Source: Dechloromonas agitata is5 (GTDB taxonomy: Bacteria; Pseudomonadota; Gammaproteobacteria; Burkholderiales; Rhodocyclaceae). Taken from it: a stretch of 64,000 nucleotides of DNA. Shown piece by piece: positions 18,736-29,584 of the stretch. The translations under genes were made by a program, and so were the position numbers. Positions within the stretch are counted from its first letter, which is position 1, and every line of letters begins with the position of its first letter. The stretch is taken from NCBI RefSeq assembly GCF_000519045.1, contig NZ_KI912532.1, positions 1,798,001-1,862,000 on the forward strand. The letters are read 5' to 3'. The notes beneath the pieces were generated by a model, which saw only the letters and a list, made by a program, of their open reading frames with translations, was not told the origin of the DNA and searched no databases.

Positions 18736-19686
18736 TCAGCAGATGTCGCAGAGGTGGATTTCCACCGTGACGTGCACGATTTCCTCGTGGATGCCGAGCG
18801 CTTCGCGAATCTGCAGCGGGGTCAGTGCCGGGTCATGGGTGAGCAGGCTGATGGCGCAGGCGTAAGCCCCGTTGCCGACGCGCCAGACATGCAGGTCGGT
18901 GATCTGCGTATTGCCGGATTCGGGCAGGGCTGCGATGACCTCGCGGATTTCGGCGACGACCGGATGGTCCATCTCGCGATCGAGCAGGACGCGGCCGCTC
19001 TGCACGATCAGGTTCTTCGCCCACAGCGCGACCAGGACGGCACCGACCAGGCCAGTCGCCGGATCGAGCCAGGCCCAGCCCCACAGCCAACCGCCGGCCA
19101 GCGCGGCGATGGCGAGCAGCGAGGTCAGCGCATCAGTGACGACGTGGATGTAGGCCGCCTTCAGGTTCAAGTCGTGGTGATGCGCATGTCCATGATGAGG
19201 GGGGTGATCATGATCGTGGTGATGATCGTGCGCCTGGCCGAGGATCAGTGCACAGACCAGATTGACCGCCAGGCCGCCGATGGCAACGATCATCGCCTCG
19301 GCGTAATGGATCGGCTGCGGCGACCACAGGCGTTCCAGTGAGCCGAAGACCATCGCGCCGGCGACGCCAAGCAGGACGATGGCGCTGGTGTAGCTGGCCA
19401 GCACTTCGATTTTCCAGGTGCCGAAGGCAAAGCTCGGGTCGGTGGCGTACTTGCGGGCGGCGGCATAGGCGAAGGCCGAGAGGCCGATGGCCAGGGCGTG
19501 CGAACTCATGTGCCAGCCGTCGGCGAGCACCGCCATCGAGTTGAACCACCAGCCGGCGACGATCTCGACCAACATGGTAACGATGGTGATCCACAGCACC
19601 AGGCGGGTACCGCGTTCGGCCGCGGCATTGCCCGCGCCGTATTCATGCCGGTGCGCCCAGCGGGAAAGGTCGTGCATCGGGTTCAT
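18736..19686 (-). CDS. dmeF: Cation diffusion facilitator, DmeF-like metal exporter
   Basis: A 316-residue inner-membrane protein of the CDF family with about six membrane helices. TM2 carries the metal-site pattern HxxxD-like LADGWHMSSHA, and TM5 carries HVVTDALTSL. A cytoplasmic histidine-rich loop (HDHHHDHDHPPHHGHAHHHD) lies between TM4 and TM5. The N-terminal HDLSRWAHRHEYG resembles DmeF of Cupriavidus, which exports Co(II) and Ni(II). The start at 19686 overlaps the aldolase stop by four bases (ATGA on the minus strand), so it is the last gene of the mtnA-aldolase operon. The exact metal is inferred from resemblance only. Confidence 0.75.
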   Translation of the reverse strand: MNPMHDLSRWAHRHEYGAGNAAAERGTRLVLWITIVTMLVEIVAGWWFNSMAVLADGWHMSSHALAIGLSAFAYAAARKYATDPSFAFGTWKIEVLASYTSAIVLLGVAGAMVFGSLERLWSPQPIHYAEAMIVAIGGLAVNLVCALILGQAHDHHHDHDHPPHHGHAHHHDLNLKAAYIHVVTDALTSLLAIAALAGGWLWGWAWLDPATGLVGAVLVALWAKNLIVQSGRVLLDREMDHPVVAEIREVIAALPESGNTQITDLHVWRVGNGAYACAISLLTHDPALTPLQIREALGIHEEIVHVTVEIHLCDIC

Positions 19687-20304
19687 TGCTGTCCGTAGCC
19701 GGCGAATTTGGCTATCACCTCGGTCATTTCGTCGTCTGACAACAGCACCGGGGCGCCCAACTGGCAGGCGCGCCAGTACTGTTCGCACAGTTCTTCAAGC
19801 TCAATGGCCAAGGCCAGGGCTTCGTCGAGATCGCGGCCGGCGACGAGCAGGCCGTGGTTGGCGAGCAGGCAGGCCTTGCGCTCCCGCATGGCGAGCAGGG
19901 CGGCATCCGACAGCGCCTGCGAGCCGAAGAGGGCGTAGTCGGCGCAGCGGACGGTGTCGCCGCCGAAGCGGGCGATCATGTAGTGGAAAGGCGGAATATC
20001 GCGGCGCAGGCAGGCCAGGCTGACGGCGAAGGGCGAATGGGCGTGCAGCACGGCGCCGACTTCCGGGCGGGCGGCGTAGAGGTCGCGGTGGAAGCGCCAT
20101 TCGGATGAGGGCTTGCGGGCGCCGACATGCGAGCCGTCGAGCGCCATGAGCGGGATGTCATCGGCGACCAGCCGGTCGTACGGCATGCCGGTCGGCGTGA
20201 TGTAGAAGCCGTCGCCGTGGCGCACGCTGACATTGCCCGAAGTACCCTTGTTCAGCCCGGCCGGCTGCAGGGCGCGGGCGGTGGCGATCAACGCATCGCG
20301 CACG

Positions 20305-20312
<8 letters not shown>
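19683..20312 (-). CDS. Class II aldolase, FucA-like (probable methylthioribulose-1-phosphate aldolase)
   Basis: A 209-residue Zn-dependent class II aldolase/adducin protein. The motifs match L-fuculose-1-phosphate aldolase closely: LNKGTSGNVSVR, KPSSEWRFH with E71, the metal ligands H90 and H92 in VLHAHSP, and H153 in LLANHGLL. It overlaps mtnA by eight bases, so its substrate is probably the MtnA product, 5-methylthioribulose-1-phosphate. Family knowledge allows two options: the Ald2 aldolase of the DHAP shunt (giving DHAP and methylthioacetaldehyde) or the MtnB dehydratase of the Met salvage pathway. The FucA-like motifs and the lack of mtnC/mtnD nearby favour Ald2. Confidence 0.75.
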
Positions 20313-21393
<1,081 letters not shown>

Positions 21394-21605
21394 GGGGCGA
21401 ATTGTGGCATAGCGGCTGCCATCGGGGCAGCCTGGCGGCCGCCAGATGAAACCCGGGATGCCTTCCGCTGGTCAATCAAAATAACAAGGCGTACTGGAGG
21501 GTGCCGAAGTGATTCTCTGGTTTTTGCTGAGTGACGTTTCGCCCCGATGGGTGGCCAGGGGCGGCAATCGATGTTAAAAGACTATGGGTTAAGCAGAAAG
21601 GCCGC

Positions 21606-23312
21606 ATGGAACACAATATCACCCTCATCACCACCCTTGCCGCCGGCTTCGGTACAGCGCTGATACTCGGCTTCATCGCCGAACGGATCAAGCTGCCGGC
21701 CCTGGTCGGCTATCTCGTGGCCGGCATCCTGATCGGGCCGGCGACGCCCGGTTTTGTCGCCGATGTGCACCTCGCCGCGCAGCTCTCCGAAATCGGCGTG
21801 ATGTTGTTGATGTTCGGTGTCGGCCTGCACTTCTCGATGGGCGACCTGCTCGCCGTCAAGCGCATCGCCGTGCCCGGTGCGGTGGTGCAGATGAGTTGCG
21901 CGACACTGCTCGGCCTGGGGGTGGCGACGCTCTGGGGCTGGGAGTGGGGGCATGGCCTGTTGTTCGGCCTGTCGCTCTCCTGCGCCAGTACCGTCGTGCT
22001 GCTCAAGGCACTGGAAGCACGCGGCGTGCTCGACAGCATGAACGGGCGCATCGCGGTCGGCTGGCTGGTGGTCGAGGATCTGGCTACCGTACTGGTCCTC
22101 GTCCTGCTGCCGCCGCTGGCCGGCATGCTGGGCGGTGCGGCAGCCACTGGCGTGGCGGGCGGCTCGGTGGGGATGACGGTAGCCTGGACCCTGCTTCAGG
22201 TCGGCGCCTTCATCGGCCTGATGATGCTGGTCGGGCGCAAGGTAATTCCCTGGCTGCTCTGGCAGGTGGCCGGCACGGGGTCGCGCGAACTGTTCACGCT
22301 GGCCGTGGTAGCCGCGGCGATCGGCATTGCCTACGGTGCGGCCCATCTGTTCAGCGTTTCGTTCGCGCTGGGCGCCTTCTTTGCCGGCATGGTGATGCGG
22401 GAATCGTCCTTCAGCCATCGCGCCGCCGAGGAGTCGCTGCCCCTGCGCGACGCATTCTCGGTGCTCTTCTTCGTTTCGGTCGGCATGCTCTTCCAGCCGG
22501 CGATCCTGGTCGAGCAGCCGTTGCGCGTCCTCGGTGTCGTCGCCATCATCATGCTCGGCAAGACACTTGCCGCGCTGGCCCTGGTCCTCGCCTTCCGCTA
22601 TCCGCTCAATACGGCGCTGGTCGTCGCCGCCAGCCTGGCCCAGATCGGCGAGTTCTCCTTCATTCTGGCCGGCCTCGGCCAAGCGCTCGGCCTGATGTCG
22701 GCCGAAGGCATGAGCCTGGTCCTGGCCGGAGCGCTGATTTCGATCGCCTTCAATCCGCTGATGTTCTCGGCCATCGATCCACTTCGCCGCTGGGTGCTGG
22801 CCAAGTCGGCCATCGCCCGCCAGCTCGAGCAGCGCGAGGATCCCTATGCCGAACTGCCGATGAGCACCGAGCGCAAGTTCCTGGAGCGGCAAGTGGTGCT
22901 GGTGGGTTATGGCCGGGTTGGCCAGCGTATTGCGGAGGATCTGCGCCGGCAGGAGATCCCCTTCGTCGTCGCCGAACAGAACCGCGAACTGGTCGAGAAT
23001 CTTCGCCAGCAGGGCATCCCGGCCGTGTCAGGCGATGCCGCCGAGCCCTCGGTGCTGATCCAGGCGCACATTGCCGATGCCGCCATGCTGGTCGTCGCCA
23101 CGCCCGATCCGGTCAATGTACGGCAAATGGTCGAGACGGCCCGTACACTCAATCCTGGCATCGACATTGTGCTGCGCACGCACAGCGAAGCGGAATCGGC
23201 CTTGTGGCGCAAGGAAAACCTCGGCATCGTGTTCTTCGGCGAGGAGGAACTGGCGCGTGGCATGGCTGGCCATGTCTTGCGCCGGATCGGAGAGATCACC
23301 GGCCGGGCCTGA
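21606..23312 (+). CDS. CPA2 monovalent cation:proton antiporter, YbaL/KefB-like
   Basis: A 568-residue protein. The N-terminal membrane domain (about 12 helices, residues 5-390) is of the Na+/H+ exchanger type, with LVGYLVAGILIGPATPGF near the start. The C-terminal TrkA-N domain begins with QVVLVGYGRVGQRIAEDL at about residue 420. This layout matches the KefB/KefC/YbaL group exchanging K+ (or Na+) for H+. The ATG at 21606 is chosen because MEHNITLITTLAAGFG starts directly before the first helix. A universal stress protein gene follows 40 bases downstream, a common partner for such antiporters. Confidence 0.87.
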   Translation: MEHNITLITTLAAGFGTALILGFIAERIKLPALVGYLVAGILIGPATPGFVADVHLAAQLSEIGVMLLMFGVGLHFSMGDLLAVKRIAVPGAVVQMSCATLLGLGVATLWGWEWGHGLLFGLSLSCASTVVLLKALEARGVLDSMNGRIAVGWLVVEDLATVLVLVLLPPLAGMLGGAAATGVAGGSVGMTVAWTLLQVGAFIGLMMLVGRKVIPWLLWQVAGTGSRELFTLAVVAAAIGIAYGAAHLFSVSFALGAFFAGMVMRESSFSHRAAEESLPLRDAFSVLFFVSVGMLFQPAILVEQPLRVLGVVAIIMLGKTLAALALVLAFRYPLNTALVVAASLAQIGEFSFILAGLGQALGLMSAEGMSLVLAGALISIAFNPLMFSAIDPLRRWVLAKSAIARQLEQREDPYAELPMSTERKFLERQVVLVGYGRVGQRIAEDLRRQEIPFVVAEQNRELVENLRQQGIPAVSGDAAEPSVLIQAHIADAAMLVVATPDPVNVRQMVETARTLNPGIDIVLRTHSEAESALWRKENLGIVFFGEEELARGMAGHVLRRIGEITGRA

Positions 23313-23352
23313 TGCCCGGGCGACTGGTTTGGCGAACGGAAAGGAGCGCGTG

Positions 23353-24237
23353 ATGGCGACACTGAACAACTTCCTGGCGGCAACCGACCTGTCGGCACCG
23401 GCCCGCCATGCTGCAGAGCGGGCGGCGGCCCTGGCCGGGAGCATTGGTGCCAGCCTCGCCCTGGTGCATGTCGCCAGCCGGGCGCCGCTCGACCAGTTGC
23501 GGCAGCTGCTTTCGGCTGGTGACGACGATGTCGAGCAGGAGTTGCTCGATCGCTTGCGTCTTGACCTGCGCGGACTGGGCGAGGTGATCCACCAGCGCTA
23601 CGGCGTGGCGCCTGCGCTGTCGGTCGGTATCGGCGACCTGCTGCCTAGTCTGCTGGCCGAGGCCGATGCGCTGCCGGCCGATCTGCTGGTCCTCGGCGCC
23701 CGCGGCGCCAGTTTCCTGCGCCACATCCTGCTCGGTTCCACCGCTGAACGCCTGCTCAGTTCGGCGCGCTGCCCGGTGCTGGTGGTCAAGCAGCCGCCGC
23801 ACGAACCCTACCGCCACCTGCTGGTGCCGGTCGATTTTTCTCCCATCGCGGCCCGAACCCTCCGCCTGGCCGCCGCATTGGTCCCGAACGCCAGCCTGAC
23901 CGTGATGCACGCCTACGACGTGCCGTTCGAGGGACAATTGCGCTATGCCGGCGTGGATGATGCGAAGATCGCCCACTACCGCAGCCTGGCCGCCAGCCAG
24001 GCGCGTACCCGGCTCGATCGCCTGGTCGAGGAGAGCGGCATCGATCGTTCGCGAATCAACAGCCTGGTCGTACAGGGCGACGTTTCCCAGCGCATCCTGG
24101 AACAGGAGCAGGAATCCGACTGCGACCTGATCGTGGTCGGCAAGCATGGCGAAGGGGTATTCGAGGAACTCCTCCTCGGCAGCACGACCAAGCACATCCT
24201 GGCCGAATCGCAGAACGACGTCCTCGTTGCCGTCTGA
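23353..24237 (+). CDS. Tandem-domain universal stress protein (UspA family)
   Basis: A 294-residue protein with two UspA domains. Domain 1 (about 1-150) opens NNFLAATDLSAPARHAAERA and ends with LVLGARGASFLRHILLGSTAERLL. Domain 2 opens RHLLVPVDFSPIAARTLRLA and ends with IVVGKHGEGVFEELLLGSTTKHIL. Both have the G-x2-G-x9-G(S/T) nucleotide loop of ATP-binding Usp proteins. The start at 23353 is preceded by AAGGAG. It lies just behind the antiporter gene and is probably co-transcribed with it. Confidence 0.88.
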   Translation: MATLNNFLAATDLSAPARHAAERAAALAGSIGASLALVHVASRAPLDQLRQLLSAGDDDVEQELLDRLRLDLRGLGEVIHQRYGVAPALSVGIGDLLPSLLAEADALPADLLVLGARGASFLRHILLGSTAERLLSSARCPVLVVKQPPHEPYRHLLVPVDFSPIAARTLRLAAALVPNASLTVMHAYDVPFEGQLRYAGVDDAKIAHYRSLAASQARTRLDRLVEESGIDRSRINSLVVQGDVSQRILEQEQESDCDLIVVGKHGEGVFEELLLGSTTKHILAESQNDVLVAV

Positions 24238-24286
24238 GCCGCTGTGGCATAGTGGGACCCTTGTCCAGCCTTGCCCGAGCCGCATC

Positions 24287-25444
24287 ATGGAAACGCCGAT
24301 CCGCATCGATTCCCGCTTCCCCGCCATGGGGACGACCATCTTCACCGTCATGTCCCGCCTCGCCACCGAGTGCGGCGCCGTCAACCTGTCGCAGGGTTTC
24401 CCCGATTTCCAGGCTGAGCCGGCCCTGTTCGACGCCGTGCATCGCCACATGCTGGCCGGCCGCAACCAGTACGCCCCGATGGGCGGCCTGCCGGAACTGC
24501 GCCAGGCCATCGTGGACAAGGTGGCGACGTTGTACGGCCCGCGCTTCGATGTCGAGTCCGAGGTGACGGTGACAGCGGGGGCGACGCAGGCGATCTTCAC
24601 CGCCATCGCCGCCTTCGTCCGGCCGGGCGACGAGGTCATCGTCTTCGAGCCGGTATACGACAGCTACGTGCCGGCCATCGAAACGGTCGGCGGCCAGGCC
24701 GTCTTCGCCCAGCTGAGATTCCCGGACTATGCGCCGGACTGGGACCAGGTGCGCGGCCTGATCAATGAGCGGACGCGGATGATCATCGTCAATTCGCCGC
24801 ACAACCCGACCGGCAGCCTGCTCACCGCCGCCGATCTCGATCGGCTGGCCGGCCTGGTGCGTGGCACCGACATCGTGATCCTGTCCGACGAGGTGTACGA
24901 GCACATCGTCTTCGACGGTGAGCGGCACGCCAGCCTGTGCGCGCATGCCGAACTGGCGGTGCGCAGCATTGTCGTGTCGAGCTTCGGCAAGACCTATCAC
25001 ATCACCGGCTGGAAGATCGGCTACGTTGTCGGCCCCGCCGCGCTGATGGCGGAATTCCGCAAGGTGCACCAATTCAACGTGTTCACCGTACATGCACCGT
25101 CGCAACTGGCCATCGCCGAATACATGCAGGACGCTTCCCGTCATCTCGGTCTGGCCGCCTTCTACCAGGCTAAGCGCGACCATTTCCGGCAGTTGATGGC
25201 GGCGACGCCCTTTACGTTGCTGCCCTGTCGCGGTACCTATTTTCAACTGGCGCGTTATGCCGGCATGTCCGACCTGCCCGACCGTGCCTTCGCCGAGTGG
25301 CTGACGCGCGAGGTCGGCGTGGCGGTGATTCCGGTTTCCGTATTCAATGCCGACGGGCGCGACGACCAGGTGGTCCGCTTCTGCTTCGCCAAGCGCGAAG
25401 CAACGCTGGAAGCCGCTGTCGAGCGGCTTTGCAAAGCCTGGTAA
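24287..25444 (+). CDS. PLP-dependent aminotransferase, methionine aminotransferase-like (YbdL)
   Basis: A 385-residue fold-type I aminotransferase. The PLP lysine is K235 in [16 protein letters not shown], with NSPHNPTGS and [10 protein letters not shown] as the cofactor-ring and phosphate-site motifs. [12 protein letters not shown] near the start and the HITGWKIGY core match YbdL, which prefers methionine and transfers its amino group to ketomethylthiobutyrate and related keto acids. This would be the last step of methionine salvage, and mtnA lies 3 kb away on the other strand. The specific substrate is inferred from similarity. Confidence 0.83.
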   Translation: METPIRIDSRFPAMGTTIFTVMSRLATECGAVNLSQGFPDFQAEPALFDAVHRHMLAGRNQYAPMGGLPELRQAIVDKVATLYGPRFDVESEVTVTAGATQAIFTAIAAFVRPGDEVIVFEPVYDSYVPAIETVGGQAVFAQLRFPDYAPDWDQVRGLINERTRMIIVNSPHNPTGSLLTAADLDRLAGLVRGTDIVILSDEVYEHIVFDGERHASLCAHAELAVRSIVVSSFGKTYHITGWKIGYVVGPAALMAEFRKVHQFNVFTVHAPSQLAIAEYMQDASRHLGLAAFYQAKRDHFRQLMAATPFTLLPCRGTYFQLARYAGMSDLPDRAFAEWLTREVGVAVIPVSVFNADGRDDQVVRFCFAKREATLEAAVERLCKAW

Positions 25445-25541
25445 GGAAACCCGGCATTATGAAAAATGCTTGACCCGCGTTGCGGGCGGGGCAAATAATC
25501 AATCCACCAATAACTTCATTGCAATCGACGGAGAAAACAGT

Positions 25542-25973
25542 ATGGGAATGATTCAGGAATTCAAGGAATTTGCTGTCAAGGGCAATGCCATGGACCTCGC
25601 GGTGGGTGTCATCATCGGCGGCGCCTTCGGCAAGATCGTCGACTCGATCGTCGGTGACCTGATCATGCCGCTGGTCAGCCGTGTTGTCGGCAAGCTCGAC
25701 TTCTCCAACCTGTTCGTCGTGCTCGGCGACAACCCGAACAACCTGACCACGCTGGCCGATCTCAAGAAGGCCGGTATCGCCGTCTTCGCCTACGGTTCCT
25801 TCCTGACCATCGTGGTCAATTTCGTCATCCTGGCCTTCATCATCTTCATGATGGTCAAGCAGATGAACCGCCTGCGCAAGGCCGAGGAGCCGGCGCCGGC
25901 TCCGGAAGCGCCGCCGGTGACGCCGGAAGACATCGTGCTGCTGCGCGAGATCCGCGATTCGCTGAAGAAGTAA
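25542..25973 (+). CDS. mscL: Large-conductance mechanosensitive channel
   Basis: A 143-residue MscL of normal length. The N-terminal amphipathic helix and TM1 are [20 protein letters not shown] and the following [20 protein letters not shown]; the loop is followed by TM2 ([20 protein letters not shown]). The cytoplasmic helix ends [11 protein letters not shown]. It opens under membrane tension to release osmolytes. The gene stands alone and ends at a strong terminator (25991-26022). Confidence 0.95.
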   Translation: MGMIQEFKEFAVKGNAMDLAVGVIIGGAFGKIVDSIVGDLIMPLVSRVVGKLDFSNLFVVLGDNPNNLTTLADLKKAGIAVFAYGSFLTIVVNFVILAFIIFMMVKQMNRLRKAEEPAPAPEAPPVTPEDIVLLREIRDSLKK

Positions 25974-25990
25974 GGCATCCGAGCCCCGCT

Positions 25991-26022
25991 GCAAGGCCGC
26001 CTGCGGGCGGCCTTGCTTGTTT
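25991..26022 (+). terminator. Intrinsic terminator of mscL
   Basis: Perfect 11-base stem GCAAGGCCGCC / GGCGGCCTTGC with loop TGCG, followed by TTGTTT. It lies 18 bases after the mscL stop. Confidence 0.85.
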
Positions 26023-26140
26023 ACATCACGGGCTGCCGTCAGGTCTGCAACAAATCGTAAAATCGGCGGTGCTTCGTCTATCCAAGGTCCGGGCGGGGCG
26101 TTATGCTCAACATGACCATTTGCTGAGCGGGGTATCCATC

Positions 26141-26761
26141 ATGAAGAGCAAGACACTGATTACAGCGCTGCTGGCCGGCATGGCGATGCTCTCCGGCTGT
26201 GTCGTGGCGCCGGCCCCGGTTTATCGCGAACCGGTCTATATCGAGCCGCCACCGCCGCGTGTTGAATATCCCGGTTATCCGCCTATCGTCGGCTACATCT
26301 GGATCGGTGGTTTCTGGACATGGATCGGCCAGCGCTACGAGTGGGTGCCGGGGCGCTGGGAGGCGCCGAGACCTGGTTATCGCTGGGTTGCGCCCCGCTG
26401 GGAGCGCGAGGGCAACCACTGGCGGCAGCATGAAGGACGTTGGGATCGCGATGACCGGGCCCCACGCGGGAATCCGCCGCCACCGCCGCCGCGTTACGAA
26501 CCACCGCGCCCGGAGCCGATGCCGCAATACCGCCAGGAGCGTAATTACCAGCCGCCGCAGCAGGCGCCGGCCCCGTTGCCGCGACGCGACATGGACGGTC
26601 CGCCGCCCGGCCGGGAGATCAACCGCGAGACGCGCGGTCAGCCCGATCTGCGCCCGGCGACGCCGCCACCGCCACGCGGCCCGGACATCAAGCGGGATGA
26701 CCGCGACCGGGGTGAGCGCGGCGACGGAAGAGGCCGCCGCAACAAGGACGACGACCGCTGA
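26141..26761 (+). CDS. Proline-rich YXWXGXW-repeat lipoprotein
   Basis: A 206-residue protein with a lipoprotein signal peptide: MKSKTLITALLAGMAMLSGC, where LSGC is the lipobox and cysteine 20 would be acylated. The next part has the aromatic repeats of the YXWXGXW family (YIWIGGFWTW, YEWVPGRWEAP, YRWVAPRWERE). The C-terminal 90 residues are low-complexity, rich in proline, arginine and aspartate, and probably disordered. Function unknown; it would sit in the outer-membrane or periplasmic face. It runs convergent with glnE, with only six bases between the stops. Confidence 0.8.
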   Translation: MKSKTLITALLAGMAMLSGCVVAPAPVYREPVYIEPPPPRVEYPGYPPIVGYIWIGGFWTWIGQRYEWVPGRWEAPRPGYRWVAPRWEREGNHWRQHEGRWDRDDRAPRGNPPPPPPRYEPPRPEPMPQYRQERNYQPPQQAPAPLPRRDMDGPPPGREINRETRGQPDLRPATPPPPRGPDIKRDDRDRGERGDGRGRRNKDDDR

Positions 26762-26767
26762 GCAACC

Positions 26768-29482
26768 TCAGGCGTTGCCGAATACCGCCTGCCAAAGCGT
26801 ACTGACGGCAGCGATGTGCGTTTCCACCTCTTCGCGCGGAATCGGCGCTTTGGGCGTGGCCGACAGGCGTCGGGCGTGCTGCAGGCGGCGGTATTCGCGA
26901 TAGGCGTTGCCGGCCGTCTGGGCCTGTGCCGGATCGATCAGCCCCAGTTCGCCGGCAATGCGCAGCAGCGCGATGTTGCCGAGGTTGCCGGTCAGTTCGG
27001 CGTATTGGTGGGCATGGCCGAGGATCAGATACTGGACGATGAATTCGACGTCGATGATGCCGCCCGGATCGTGCTTCAGGGCAAAGTCGGTCTCGCTGTT
27101 CAGGGCGTGGGCGGCATACATCTTTTGCCGCATGGCGACGACGTCTTCCTTCAGCTTTGCCAGGTCGCGCGGCAGGCGCAGGATTTCGGTGCGGATCGCC
27201 TCGAAACGCTGGCCAACGGCCGGGTCGCCGGCGCAGAAGCGTGCCCTGGTCAGCGCCTGGTGTTCCCAGGTCCAGGCGTTCTTGAGCTGGTAATCGCGGA
27301 AGGCATCCACCGAGACTGCGAGCAGCCCCGAGTCGCCGTTCGGGCGCAGGCGCAAGTCGGTCTCGAACAGGATGCCGGCCGGCGTCTGGTTGGACAGCCA
27401 GCTGTTCAGGCGCTGACCAAGGCGGGTGTAGTTTTCCTCGGCGTCCATTGCGTCATCGTCGAACAGGTAGACGAGATCGAGGTCCGAGGCGTAACCGAGT
27501 TCCTTGCCGCCCATCTTGCCGTAGCCGATGACGGCGAATTTCGGCGTGTCGCAATGCCGCTTCTTGATCGTCCCCCAGACCAGTGGCAGGGTTTCCTGGA
27601 CCAGGGTATCGGCCAGTTCGGTCAGGTGATCGGACAGGTGTTCGATGGTCTGCAGACCGGCGAGGTCCTGGGCCAGCAGGCGGAAGACCTGGGCGTGGTG
27701 CATTTCGCGCAGGATGTCCATTTCCCGCTCGGTGTCGCCGACGTTCTGGGCCAGTGTGGCGCGCAGGTTCTCGCGGAAGCCGGTCCAGTCGGTGGCGATT
27801 TCGTACAGGCGCGGATCGAGCAGCTCGTCGAGGAGCAGCGGGTAGCGGTTCAGGTAGTCGGCTGCCCAGTGCGAGGCGCACATCATGTCGGCGACGCGGC
27901 GCAAGGCCATCGGATACTGCTGGAGCAGCGCCAGATAGGCACCGCGCCGGGCGATGTGTTCAAGGAAGCCGATGCCGCGGGCCAGGGTCGTGTCCGGGTC
28001 GGTGGTGGCGCCCGCCGCCTCGATCAGGCGCGGGCCGACGGCGTCGAGGCGCGAGCGGTTGGCGGCGGGGAGTTGCTGGTAGCGGCTGGAAGCGCGCAGG
28101 TCGGCGAGGCGGGCAATGGCGTCCTTCGGGTGGCGGAAGCCGAGATTGCCGAAGCCTTCGAGGGCGGTCTCCTCGTCCAGTTGCCCCAGCCACAGTCCGG
28201 TCAGGGGGTGCTCGCCCGCTTCGGGGTCGGAAAAGACGGCCTCGAAATGGCGACTGACGATTTCCCGGTGCTGGTTGAGCACGGCGAGCAACGCATTCCA
28301 GTCGGCGAAATCCATGCTGCGGGCGATCTTCTCCCGCTCGGCCGGGTCCTCCGGCAGCATATGCGTCTGCTTGTCCTCGACATACTGCAGGCGATGTTCC
28401 AGCCGGCGCAGGAAGACGTAGGCCTCACGCAGTTCCTGTTCGGTTTCGACCGGGATCAGCTTGCGTTCGGCCAGCAGGGCAAGGACGGCCAGCGTCGGGC
28501 GGATCTGCAGCGCCGGGTCGCGGCCGCCGCGGATGAGCTGGAAAACCTGGGCGATGAACTCGACTTCGCGGATGCCGCCGGGGCCGAGCTTGACGTGCTC
28601 GGCCATGTCCTTGCGCGCCACTTCGCGACGAATCTGGGCATGCAGGTCGCGCATGGCGTTGATTGCACCGAAATCGAGGTACTTGCGGAAGATGAAAGGG
28701 CGGGCGCAACGCTGCAAGGCGTCGATCCAGCCCGCCATCGCCTCGCCGGCGGCGTTCGGGCCGCTGTTCATGACCCGCGCCTTGATCCAGGCGTAGCGCT
28801 CCCATTCGCGGCCCTGGGTAACGAAATAGTTTTCCAGTCCGTCGAGCGAGCAGACCAGGGGGCCGGAATCACCGTTTGGCCGCAGGCGCATGTCGACGCG
28901 GAAGACCTGGCCGTCGGCAGTGACATCGCCGAGCGCCTGGATGACGCGCTTGCCGAGGCGGTTGAAGAAGTCGAAATTCTCGATGCTCTTCTTGGCGCCG
29001 GCGGTATCGCCATCCTCCGGGTAGATGAAGATGTAATCGACGTCGGACGAGACGTTCAGTTCGCGTCCGCCGAGCTTGCCCATGCCGACGACCATCAGAC
29101 GCTGCGGCCGGCCCTGCCTGTCGAGCGGTTCGCCGAACATCTCGACCAGCTGGCGGTGGTAATGGTCGAGTGCGAAATTGGTTGTCACGTCGGCCAGCAG
29201 GGTCATGCTTTCGACCACTTCGGCGAGCGGCGCCAGGCCGCACAGGTCGCGCAGCTCGATATGGGCCATCGCCCGCTGGCGCAGGCGGCGCAATGTGCTG
29301 CGCACCGCATCGTCGTCGGCGAAGTCGCGGCGCAGCGGTGCCTGCAGCAATTCCTCGGAGAGCGGCGCCTCCCAGGTGGCGGCCAGCTCCGGGATCAGGT
29401 CCGGCCGGGCATAGAACAGGTTGCTCAAGTAGCGGCTGTGGTCGAGGGCGCGCTGCCAGCGGGGGTCGAGAGGGGGTGTCAT
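26768..29482 (-). CDS. glnE: Bifunctional glutamine synthetase adenylyltransferase/deadenylase
   Basis: A 904-residue protein with two nucleotidyltransferase domains. The N-terminal one has GMGKLGGRELNVSSDVDYIF, and the C-terminal one has GYGKMGGKELGYASDLDLVY; in each, the DxD pair binds metal. Each is followed by a GlnD-UR-like helical domain. GlnE adds or removes AMP on glutamine synthetase according to PII and glutamine, linking it to the NtrC-controlled nitrate locus in this window. The start is the ATG (complement of 29480-29482) giving MTPPLDPRWQ; the frame is open further upstream but crosses the divergent yhdP gene. Confidence 0.94.
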   Translation of the reverse strand: MTPPLDPRWQRALDHSRYLSNLFYARPDLIPELAATWEAPLSEELLQAPLRRDFADDDAVRSTLRRLRQRAMAHIELRDLCGLAPLAEVVESMTLLADVTTNFALDHYHRQLVEMFGEPLDRQGRPQRLMVVGMGKLGGRELNVSSDVDYIFIYPEDGDTAGAKKSIENFDFFNRLGKRVIQALGDVTADGQVFRVDMRLRPNGDSGPLVCSLDGLENYFVTQGREWERYAWIKARVMNSGPNAAGEAMAGWIDALQRCARPFIFRKYLDFGAINAMRDLHAQIRREVARKDMAEHVKLGPGGIREVEFIAQVFQLIRGGRDPALQIRPTLAVLALLAERKLIPVETEQELREAYVFLRRLEHRLQYVEDKQTHMLPEDPAEREKIARSMDFADWNALLAVLNQHREIVSRHFEAVFSDPEAGEHPLTGLWLGQLDEETALEGFGNLGFRHPKDAIARLADLRASSRYQQLPAANRSRLDAVGPRLIEAAGATTDPDTTLARGIGFLEHIARRGAYLALLQQYPMALRRVADMMCASHWAADYLNRYPLLLDELLDPRLYEIATDWTGFRENLRATLAQNVGDTEREMDILREMHHAQVFRLLAQDLAGLQTIEHLSDHLTELADTLVQETLPLVWGTIKKRHCDTPKFAVIGYGKMGGKELGYASDLDLVYLFDDDAMDAEENYTRLGQRLNSWLSNQTPAGILFETDLRLRPNGDSGLLAVSVDAFRDYQLKNAWTWEHQALTRARFCAGDPAVGQRFEAIRTEILRLPRDLAKLKEDVVAMRQKMYAAHALNSETDFALKHDPGGIIDVEFIVQYLILGHAHQYAELTGNLGNIALLRIAGELGLIDPAQAQTAGNAYREYRRLQHARRLSATPKAPIPREEVETHIAAVSTLWQAVFGNA

Positions 29483-29584
29483 GGGATCGGGGGCGGCGGT
29501 GTATCCGGAAAGGATAGAATGATGGTTTTCGCGATCACCCGATTGTAGTGAGCTATTACCCCCCATGGCAAAGCGGTTTTGCCG

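Noticed and set aside
26816..29548. Open frame of 910 codons opposite glnE
   Set aside because: It is the antisense shadow of glnE, which has two clear nucleotidyltransferase motifs; the shadow has no recognisable domain and low-complexity composition.
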